Translations under genes and position numbers: made by a program
Assembly: GCA_042088665.1 (NCBI GenBank)
Contig: JBELMB010000235.1
Coordinates: forward strand, 1 to 7,827
Direction of reading: 5' to 3'
DNA length: 7,827 nucleotides
Source: JBELMB01 sp042088665
Lineage (GTDB): Bacteria; Pseudomonadota; Alphaproteobacteria; Rhodobacterales; Rhodobacteraceae
The notes under the pieces: model-generated
The model's database searches: none
Told to the model about the DNA's origin: nothing
What the model saw: only the letters and a program-made list of their open reading frames with translations
Shown here: positions 1-4,741 of the stretch, piece after piece
Layout of the letters: every line of letters starts with the position of its first letter
Position numbering within the stretch: position 1 is the first letter of the stretch

Positions 1-238
1 ACGATGAATGATTTTTTATTGTTTATTTTCATTAGTTTGTTTCCAGAGGCCGCGAAGATCACGGAACGCGGATGCACTTCATCCACGACTTGGAAACACT
101 GCTCGCCCTGAGCGGGCGCGGCGTTAGGGGAATTTTAACCGAAACGTCGCTGTCCTGCGCGAATCAATGACACTTAGGAATAGAGCGCGGAAATAAAGGA
201 TAGTCGATGCCCCAAAATAGTCACAATTCAGCCCAAAT
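1..238. other. Region without a supported gene, beyond the operon terminator
   Basis: This stretch lies beyond the terminator that closes the sctI-sctD-sctX-sctY cluster. The first 50 bases are AT-rich (T runs, TTTATTG, TTTTCATTAG) in contrast to the GC-rich remainder and could be promoter or intergenic DNA. A short GC hairpin (CGCCC TGAGC GGGCG) is visible at about 106-120, without a following T run. The frame that opens at 207 on the plus strand runs antisense through sctY and sctX and looks like a coding shadow. I see no start with a ribosome binding site, no tRNA and no convincing promoter. Confidence 0.5.
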
Positions 239-278
239 AAAAAAAGGCGCCATTTCCCATTACAGGAAGAATGGCGCC
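239..278 (-). terminator. Intrinsic terminator after sctY
   Basis: A nine-base-pair perfect stem is formed by GGCGCCATT (246-254) and AATGGCGCC (270-278), with an inner TCC/GGA pairing possible. Read on the minus strand the stem is followed by seven T residues (239-245 as A on plus). It sits 25 bases past the sctY stop codon, so it most likely ends the T3SS transcription unit. Confidence 0.85.
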
Positions 279-302
279 CGTGAATTTCTAAAATTTCTGG
301 CT

Positions 303-716
303 TCAGTCGTCTTCGCGCAGAAGAAACCTTCGAGCACCTTTCATATCACCGCCACGGGCAAATGCGAGGCCCACGGCCATCCAGTCGCCGACCCCCAATT
401 GGCCGGACCGCTTGCGCGCATCCATCAGCAATTTCAACCCGGCGGCTGGCTGACCGGTGCGGGCCATCGTGTGGGCGCGCAGACGCAAGTTGGCAGGATC
501 TTCGGGGTCCAGCCAGACGGCGATCGATGCGAGTTGATCCGCCAGACCCGGCGCGCCATGCGCCAGTTGAAACGCTGCGAGCTGGCGCAGGGTCTGCGCC
601 TTTTGCCCGGGCGAAACGTAAGGAACCTCGGCGGCCTCTTCTTCGAAACTTGGAACATCAGGCAGATCCACCGGGGTGCCATGGTCGAAATCGTCGCTTG
701 CGGGGGCCTGCGTCAT
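303..716 (-). CDS. sctY: Type III secretion chaperone SctY (YscY-like, TPR)
   Basis: 137-residue soluble protein. After an acidic ~35-residue lead, residues ~38-135 form helix pairs with TPR spacing (A-x-F-Q-L-A-H-G, then L-D-P-E-D-P-A, R-L-R-A, and near the end G-D-W-M-A-V-G-L-A-F-A-R-G-G-D-M-K-G-A-R). By eye this lines up along its length with Yersinia YscY, including the W...G-D...A-R block near the C-terminus. YscY is a cytoplasmic partner of YscX and is needed for export of early substrates; both contact the export gate SctV. The gene starts at an ATG that overlaps the stop of the preceding sctX-like gene by four bases (ATGA), with GGAGA upstream as ribosome binding site. The order X then Y is the same as in Yersinia, which is the strongest support. 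It is last in the cluster and is followed by a terminator. A general TPR chaperone is the alternative; primary sequence identity is low. Confidence 0.72.
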   Translation of the reverse strand: MTQAPASDDFDHGTPVDLPDVPSFEEEAAEVPYVSPGQKAQTLRQLAAFQLAHGAPGLADQLASIAVWLDPEDPANLRLRAHTMARTGQPAAGLKLLMDARKRSGQLGVGDWMAVGLAFARGGDMKGARRFLLREDD

Positions 717-1132
717 CCCAGCTCTCCGGTTCGCAGGATGCGCAAATGCTCGTAGCTGCGCAGCAACTCCCCCAGCGAGTCAAAAGCGCGCTCCATCTCA
801 CCACTCGGGTCTGCGCCAGCGGAACCGACGTGATCGAGGAAAACCGCGGCCAGATCGCCGGACACCGTGTCGGCATCGCGCGCGGCCAGCGCTTCGAGAT
901 CCTGGGCGAACAGTCGCACCGTCGCGCTGGCGGGCGTGCCGCCGAACAGGCTGCTGAGCGCCATCCGCGGCGGTTGGCGCGAAGCCACCTGCGACGTGAT
1001 GAAACTTTCGGAGACAACCGGGCGGATCGCTTCGGCCCGCTTTGTTGATGCGGTGGAGGTCCGGTCCGGATCACGGATCAGCGCGTCACTGGGGATGGAG
1101 ACCCCGGCGCCTGAAATGCGGGATGCGCTCAT
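713..1132 (-). CDS. sctX: Type III secretion protein SctX (YscX-like)
   Basis: 139 residues, close to the ~122 of Yersinia YscX. The N-terminal half is Ser/Arg/Thr-rich and looks disordered (residues ~1-55), as expected for an early T3SS substrate. The second half is helical, with a P-P-R-x-A-L-S-S-L-F-G-G-T-P segment (~54-67) before a long helix and a terminal L-L-R-S-Y-E-H-L-R-I-L-R stretch. YscX binds YscY and is itself secreted; the pair is required for needle and rod subunit export in Ysc-family systems. The start is supported by AGAGGAG seven bases upstream of the ATG. The ATG overlaps the sctD stop (ATGA) and the stop overlaps the sctY start (ATGA), so translation of the three genes is probably coupled. 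The assignment leans on position directly before the sctY-like gene plus general resemblance; there is no catalytic motif to confirm it. Confidence 0.65.
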   Translation of the reverse strand: MSASRISGAGVSIPSDALIRDPDRTSTASTKRAEAIRPVVSESFITSQVASRQPPRMALSSLFGGTPASATVRLFAQDLEALAARDADTVSGDLAAVFLDHVGSAGADPSGEMERAFDSLGELLRSYEHLRILRTGELG

Positions 1133-2148
1133 CTTTGGGCTCCTCTGTAGGCCACGGTTCGGCGGTCCCCCCCCCGCGCCAACACGAGGGTGTCGCGCGT
1201 CACGTCTTCGAGAATCCAGTCACCGGCAAAGGCATCGCCAAGCTGCACCATATCGCCGGTGCTGAGCACAACCGCCTTGGGCGCGCTCAGGCGGACCATG
1301 TCAACGCGGGGCAAAGGCCCCAGCGCGCTGCCGCGGGCCACATCCCAGACGGTGGCCGGGGCGTCGGCCTGGGCGTCGAACCAGGCCTGAACGGTGCGCA
1401 AGTCTGCCACCTTGCTTTCCGGCACAAAGCCCGACACCTTGAGTAGTCCCACTTCGGGCTCCGCGATGCGCAGGTTGTCCCCCAGTCCCGCGGCGAGCAC
1501 TTCGGCGCGCAGGTCGCTGGCCCAGTTGCGGTTCATCTCCGCCGAGACCGGCACGACAAGCGTCGGCACGTTCATTCCCACGACCAGACCGCGGTCGCGT
1601 TGCAAGAGGTTCATCGCCAGCGCGCCGAGGATCAGCAGAGCGAGAACGAGAGCAGCGCCGACGATGATCGGGTCGCCCCGAAAACGCGCGCGCATGGCCC
1701 CCAGACGTTCCTGGGCCGCGTCTTGCAGCCGCCGTGTCTTGGCGCCGCCCGCAGGGCGCGCGATCCGCACGCGGGTCTCTCCCAATGCAATGTCCAGCGG
1801 CAGGGTCTGCGCGTCCAGCACCTCTCCCGCAGGCAGTCCATAGCCGTTCACCATCACGCCCGGCGCACGTGCCGAGACATCCGCAAGGACCCCGAACACC
1901 GAATGGGTAAACGTGATCTCGGCGTGCTCCTCCGCCACCTTGTCATCCAGCAGGATCAGGTCGTTGCTGCCCGCGGAGCCAAGGGTCAGCGCGCCTGTCT
2001 TGAGACGCCGCGCGGCTCCGGCCTGCACGCCTTCGACGATGCAGACGTCCAGTTCCGTGACGCTGGCAAAGGTGTCCACGCGAGACCGCAGACCATCCAT
2101 GGTCTTGTTCAGAACGTGTTGGTGCGATGACAGTGAAGCGATGCCCAT
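1129..2148 (-). CDS. sctD: Type III secretion inner-membrane ring protein SctD (FHA domain)
   Basis: 339-residue single-pass membrane protein. Residues ~34-130 form an FHA-like domain (V-C-I-V-E-G start, L-T-L-G-S-A-G-S-N-D-L-I-L, then E-E-H-A-E-I and V-N-G-Y). A single transmembrane helix follows at ~160-183 (I-I-V-G-A-A-L-V-L-A-L-L-I-L-G). The periplasmic part has a BON/ring-building-like segment (~205-265, with V-S-G-F-V-P) and a C-terminal small beta domain (~288-335, V-L-S-T-G-D-M-V-Q-L-G-D). This cytoplasmic-FHA, helix, periplasmic-ring order is that of YscD/PrgH-type SctD, which with SctJ makes the inner-membrane rings of the injectisome. It is shorter than Yersinia YscD (about 420 residues), so one periplasmic module may be missing or reduced. 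The ATG is preceded by GGGAA and lies 13 bases after the sctI-like stop. The stop overlaps the sctX start. A run of nine G occurs in codons near its 3' end. Confidence 0.85.
   Translation of the reverse strand: MGIASLSSHQHVLNKTMDGLRSRVDTFASVTELDVCIVEGVQAGAARRLKTGALTLGSAGSNDLILLDDKVAEEHAEITFTHSVFGVLADVSARAPGVMVNGYGLPAGEVLDAQTLPLDIALGETRVRIARPAGGAKTRRLQDAAQERLGAMRARFRGDPIIVGAALVLALLILGALAMNLLQRDRGLVVGMNVPTLVVPVSAEMNRNWASDLRAEVLAAGLGDNLRIAEPEVGLLKVSGFVPESKVADLRTVQAWFDAQADAPATVWDVARGSALGPLPRVDMVRLSAPKAVVLSTGDMVQLGDAFAGDWILEDVTRDTLVLARGGDRRTVAYRGAQR
1167..1175 (-). repeat. G9 homopolymer near the 3' end of sctD
   Basis: Nine consecutive C on the plus strand, read as G9 in sctD codons for R-G-G-D about a dozen codons before the stop. 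Homopolymer tracts of this length are known sites of replication or transcription slippage. One extra G would skip the sctD stop and join SctD in frame to SctX; one G fewer gives an altered short tail that ends inside sctX. Confidence 0.9.
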
Positions 2149-2161
2149 GAGCTATTCCCGA

Positions 2162-2554
2162 TCAGCTGCCGCGCAGCACTTGGCTGACGTCGCGCTGCAC
2201 GTTCTGCACGATCCGCCAAGCCACCTGGTAGTGGGTCAGTTCGAAATACAGCGAGGTCAGGCGCTGTTCCAGAGAGGCTTGCTGCGCCCCTTCGGCCTGA
2301 TCGGCGCGCACTTCGGCGCCGCCGAGAATGTCCACCTTGGCCTTGCCCACATCCCCCGCGTAGTCAGAGGTGAGCTTGTCCATGTCCGTGACGTCTTCGT
2401 TCAGGTCCGGACGTTGCGCGAGGCGGCCGATGCCTTCGTCGAACATGTCGAAAAAGGTCTTTGCGTCTGCGTCATGTGTCGCTTCGGGTCCTGCAGTGCC
2501 ATGCAAGGCACCAATGTCACCAACCCCGGCGACAGGCGAAATCCCTGCCGTCAT
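2162..2554 (-). CDS. sctI: Putative type III secretion inner-rod protein SctI
   Basis: 130-residue protein without signal peptide or membrane segment. The N-terminal two thirds are low in hydrophobic residues and contain F-F-D-M-F-D-E-G-I at ~34-42. The C-terminal ~40 residues form one amphipathic helix (S-L-E-Q-R-L-T-S-L-Y-F-E-L, then Y-Q-V-A-W-R-I-V-Q-N-V-Q-R-D-V-S-Q-V-L). This plan, a variable N-terminus plus a terminal helix ending close to the C-terminus, is that of the small exported rod proteins YscI/PscI (about 112-115 residues), which connect the export gate to the needle. The ATG is preceded by GAGGTGAG. The gene ends 13 bases before sctD, so the two are surely co-transcribed. The needle protein SctF is the alternative, but it would normally be ~80 residues with a different helical hairpin. 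Confidence 0.6.
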   Translation of the reverse strand: MTAGISPVAGVGDIGALHGTAGPEATHDADAKTFFDMFDEGIGRLAQRPDLNEDVTDMDKLTSDYAGDVGKAKVDILGGAEVRADQAEGAQQASLEQRLTSLYFELTHYQVAWRIVQNVQRDVSQVLRGS

Positions 2555-2714
2555 GTCTCACCTCGATTGCCCGCACCCGGAGGACGCTGGCACCGTTTGG
2601 ACGGCGCCGCGTTTTCATTGTGATTGGTCTGATGATCGACGGAACGCTGTCCAGAGCGGCCCGTTTTCAAACCTGACTGATGTCAAACCCGACCTCTGTC
2701 GGGCAGGATCATTC
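2555..2714. other. Short intergenic gap upstream of the sctI-like gene
   Basis: About 160 bases separate the small acidic ORF from the sctI-like gene, much more than the gaps downstream. On the minus strand it starts with a perfect six-base-pair hairpin (CCCGAC AGAG GTCGGG, 2688-2703) followed by only TTT, then two copies of GGTTTGA. It may hold an attenuator or processing site, or a promoter for the injectisome genes. I see no clean sigma-70 promoter. Confidence 0.35.
2688..2703 (-). other. Hairpin between the acidic ORF and sctI
   Basis: The arms CCCGAC and GTCGGG pair perfectly around a four-base loop, 11 bases past the stop of the acidic ORF. The T run that follows on the minus strand is only three bases, so it is a weak terminator at best. 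It could reduce read-through between upstream genes and the injectisome cluster, or act as an RNA processing or stability element. Confidence 0.4.
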
Positions 2715-2861
2715 TCAGTCTTCGCCGACATCCTCAAGGACGTCGTCCATCATCTCTGACTCCATGAAGAAGTTGAAAAACTCCTCGGTCAGCTGTTCTT
2801 CTTCCGTGCGCGCTTGTGCGGCGGTCTGATCCACCAGACCCTCTGCATCAACACCTTCCAT
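2715..2861 (-). CDS. Small acidic protein of unknown function
   Basis: 48 residues from the ATG at 2861. About one third of the residues are Asp or Glu, with an E-E-F-F-N-F-F-M-E-S-E-M-M-D-D segment at ~24-38 that would make an amphipathic helix, and an acidic C-terminus. I chose this start because GGGGGA lies eight bases upstream; the frame stays open to a TTG at 2930 (71 residues), but that extension has no ribosome binding site. It lies in line with the T3SS genes on the same strand, between the zinc-ribbon-like gene and sctI. Small acidic proteins in such loci are often chaperones or secreted substrates, but nothing identifies it as one and I do not recognise the family. It may also be spurious. 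Confidence 0.4.
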   Translation of the reverse strand: MEGVDAEGLVDQTAAQARTEEEQLTEEFFNFFMESEMMDDVLEDVGED

Positions 2862-2951
2862 TGGTGTTTCCCCCGTTCCAATTGTTACCCAGACAGCGGC
2901 AGCCAAACCGCCTCGCAGCAGTTTGACCAATCATGGCGGGCTTGGCAAATT

Positions 2952-3479
2952 TCAGGGGTCTTCGTGCCGTGAAACGAGGACAGTCGGGAGCGCTTCTTCG
3001 ATTTGTTTCACCATGGCGTCCAAATCGTGAATCTTGCGTCGAGACAGCCGAATCGTGTCGGTCATGACGTCATAGCCGGAGGGTTGTTCGGGCTCGCGCA
3101 CAAAGGCCAGTCCGGGCAAAAGCGACAGGTCCCCGCGCTCTGCGGCTTGCAGCGTTTCGCGGAACTGCATGATGCGGTCAAAGAGCCGGGGGTCGTGCAG
3201 ATCCTCTTCTCCGCCATCAAGATAATGGCCGACGATGAAATCGAGGTAAACCTGCGGATGAGGCATGGTGGCCAGCATCGCCTGGGCGCTGTCGCTGGCA
3301 AGGAAAGCACCGTAGATCTTGCCGGCGCGGTCGGCGCTCAGCAAATCTCTGGATACGGCGTGCGCTTGGCCCTTCATGAAACGTTCCACCACCGAAGGTT
3401 GTTGTGCCGTTGTACCGCCGCAGGACACGCATGTCACCCCGGTCGCACAGATGAAATGACCCGCCGCACGCAACCGCAC
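2952..3479 (-). CDS. Hypothetical protein with a zinc-ribbon-like, possibly frame-split start
   Basis: 175 residues if the GTG at 3479 is used; no good ribosome binding site precedes it. Residues 11, 17 and 20 are cysteines (F-I-C, then T-C-V-S-C-G-G), which resembles the second half of a zinc ribbon. The first half, C-P-S-C-G, is present just upstream but in the +1 frame (3476-3487), so one indel would restore C-x2-C...C-x2-C. An ATG at 3377 with GGTGGTGGA upstream would give a 141-residue protein that lacks the cysteines. The rest is soluble and mostly helical: a segment around F-L-A-S-D-S-A-Q-A-M-L-A-T (~59-71), an acidic H-Y-L-D-G-G-E-E-D-L-H-D (~85-96), and a C-terminal helix S-R-R-K-I-H-D-L-D-A-M-V-K-Q-I-E-E-A-L. 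I do not recognise the family. Its place between a candidate T3SS substrate and sctI suggests a chaperone or regulator; this is inference from position only. Confidence 0.6.
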   Translation of the reverse strand: MRLRAAGHFICATGVTCVSCGGTTAQQPSVVERFMKGQAHAVSRDLLSADRAGKIYGAFLASDSAQAMLATMPHPQVYLDFIVGHYLDGGEEDLHDPRLFDRIMQFRETLQAAERGDLSLLPGLAFVREPEQPSGYDVMTDTIRLSRRKIHDLDAMVKQIEEALPTVLVSRHEDP

Positions 3480-3520
3480 GACGGGCAGAGTCGATTTTGA
3501 ATATGGACTTACAATGCGAA

Positions 3521-4156
3521 TTACGCGTGAAGATGGACCTGGTTGACCAGGCTCATGAGGTCGGTGCCCACTTCGGGATCGGTTTCCACCTGAAGCCGCC
3601 CGTTGTGCCCGGTCAGAACACCCTGCTGGTCGTCGTAGACAACGGAATTGTCGCCGCCAAACATCTGGTAGACCACCGGCGGAAGGCCGCGGCCCGTGGC
3701 ATCCGGATAGGCCACGGGATCCGCGGCAATCTCGGTTGTCGGATAGGCGACGGCCTGCCCGGGTGTGGTGGGCTCCGGGTGAGCCACCGCTTGTCCAGCC
3801 GCCGCCGCCTCTGGGTGCGCAACCGCCTGACCCGGCGTGATCGCGGCAGGATAGGCCACGGTCTGGTTCGGCAGCGCGGGCGGATCATAGGCCACCGCGT
3901 CGTCGTCGAGATCCGGCGTTTCACCGTAGATCACCGCGTCGTCTCCGCCTGCATCGGCAGGTGCCACAACCACGGCGTCGCCGTTCGGCTTGCCCGCGTC
4001 GCCATAAACCACCGCGCCTGCGGTGGCGCCCGTCTGGGCACCGTAGACCACGGCCCCCTGACCAGCGGTCCGCATTGCCTGATCGAACGCCTCTATGTCT
4101 CCGAGGTCTGCGTTTGTGTTCGTCTGAACACCGTCGCCGCCAATTTTGACCGTCAT
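3521..4156 (-). CDS. Tyrosine-repeat protein, candidate type III secreted substrate
   Basis: 211 residues from the ATG at 4156, chosen because AAAGGTGG lies just upstream and because the protein then begins MTVKIGG...FDQAMRTA, matching the start of the 987-residue protein. The open frame extends to 4303, but that part crosses AT-rich, promoter-like DNA. Residues ~35-175 are a degenerate tandem repeat of 12-13 residues whose core is [ATPS]-V-[VIA]-[YH]. The Y/H position falls at 38, 51, 64 (Val here), 77, 90, 102, 114, 126, 138, 150, 163 and 174. Early units are acidic/Gly-rich (D-D-A-V-I-Y-G-E); central units read G-Q-A-V-A-[HY]-P-E. The last ~35 residues are non-repetitive and end in a likely helix (D-L-M-S-L-V-N-Q-V-H). 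No signal peptide, membrane segment or cysteine is present from this start. Regular V-x-Y units could form a beta-solenoid or expose tyrosines to host kinases, as in EPIYA-type effectors; both are inference. I know no named family that matches. Confidence 0.75.
   Translation of the reverse strand: MTVKIGGDGVQTNTNADLGDIEAFDQAMRTAGQGAVVYGAQTGATAGAVVYGDAGKPNGDAVVVAPADAGGDDAVIYGETPDLDDDAVAYDPPALPNQTVAYPAAITPGQAVAHPEAAAAGQAVAHPEPTTPGQAVAYPTTEIAADPVAYPDATGRGLPPVVYQMFGGDNSVVYDDQQGVLTGHNGRLQVETDPEVGTDLMSLVNQVHLHA
3632..4054 (-). repeat. Twelve-unit 12-13-residue coding tandem repeat
   Basis: Protein-level repeat inside the 211-residue gene. Spacing between successive core positions is 13, 13, 13, 13, 12, 12, 12, 12, 12, 13 and 11 residues. 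The most alike units are the central ones containing G-Q-A-V-A-H-P-E and G-Q-A-V-A-Y-P, also visible in the DNA between about 3740 and 3850. Outer units have diverged in sequence but kept the period. Confidence 0.85.
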
Positions 4157-4279
4157 GGCCCCACCTTTCGCATCTTCTTCAATTTCATAAAAATACCCAA
4201 AGGGGCGGGTAGAGGCACGCGCACAATTGGAAACAGTTGTTGCCCAAATGGAAACGCCCGCGCAAATGACCATCAAGTA

Positions 4280-4325
4280 TCTGATTTTTATAATATTTTC
4301 CAAGATTCTCTAAAATTGAACGAAT
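4280..4325 (-). promoter_or_regulatory. AT-rich candidate promoter zone for the tyrosine-repeat operon
   Basis: On the minus strand this reads TTTTAGAGAATCTTGGAA then AATATTATAAAAATC. It is the most AT-rich block near the 4156 start and has TATTAT/TATAAA as possible -10 hexamers, but no -35 at ideal spacing. The leader to the ATG would be roughly 120 bases. A recognisable regulator box is not visible. Confidence 0.3.
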
Positions 4326-4684
4326 GTAAGGGCCCCTTACAACGCTTTCCGGTTGTTGCGCGGAAGGGGTCAAAACCCGCACATGAGGATGTCTTTTTCC
4401 CGCCACGAAATCGCCACATTTGCCTCATGCCAGATCTCGATTCGAATTCGGCCTGTTTCGAGCGGTCAGAACCCTGTCTTCCCTGAGGTCAACCCAAACT
4501 CGGGATGACAGCGGCGGGCAGCGCAGCCCTCAAGAGAAGAAACCTCAGCGGATCAATGCCTTGGGCGGCTCGATATCGCGGCGACGACCGATCCGGCAAG
4601 GCGCAGAAGCAAATGCGGCGCTCCTTTGAGCGCCATCCACTTGCCCCCCCTGCCCCGCCGACCGGCACGCGGGACCCAGCAAAC

Positions 4685-4718
4685 GAAAAAAGGCCCCGCG
4701 GGATCCCACGGGGCCTTT
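4685..4718 (-). terminator. Intrinsic terminator after the 987-residue gene
   Basis: Ten-base-pair perfect stem between AAAGGCCCCG (4689-4698) and CGGGGCCTTT (4709-4718), followed on the minus strand by a run of six T (4686-4691 as A on plus). It lies 24 bases past the stop codon and shows that the large gene is transcribed separately from the downstream T3SS cluster. Confidence 0.9.
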
Positions 4719-4741
4719 CAACTTGAAACGATAGAGACGTC

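Larger units (their letters stand above)
4157..4741. other. Intergenic region between the two candidate substrate genes
   Basis: About 585 bases with no gene I can support. The part from ~4185 to 4330 is AT-rich and lies immediately upstream of the tyrosine-repeat gene, so it is the likely promoter zone for that transcription unit. At 4617-4634 there is a seven-base-pair hairpin (GGCGCTC CTTT GAGCGCC) without a T run. The terminator of the 987-residue gene occupies 4685-4718. The short frames that cross the region have no ribosome binding sites and no protein-like composition. Confidence 0.5.

Noticed and set aside
207..1048. Plus-strand frames across the sctX-sctY region
   Set aside because: They are antisense to the two coupled minus-strand genes, which have ribosome binding sites, overlapping start/stop codons and a terminator.
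4157..4303. N-terminal extension of the tyrosine-repeat protein that looks like a signal peptide (M-V-I-C-A-G-V-S-I-W-A...C-A-R-A)
   Set aside because: The extension crosses AT-rich promoter-like DNA and lacks a ribosome binding site. The ATG at 4156 has a good one and gives the same N-terminus as the large protein.
3497..4486. 329-residue open frame on the plus strand
   Set aside because: It is antisense to the tyrosine-repeat gene, and its repeats (R-I-G-H-G-x-R type) mirror the repeats on the coding strand. No supporting start signal was found.
4617..4634. Hairpin GGCGCTC-CTTT-GAGCGCC as a terminator
   Set aside because: The stem is good but no T run follows on either strand. The clear terminator for the large gene is at 4685-4718.
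4420..4726. Short plus-strand frames between the two large genes
   Set aside because: They overlap each other in different frames, cross the terminator, have no ribosome binding site and read as low-complexity Arg/Pro/Ser sequence.
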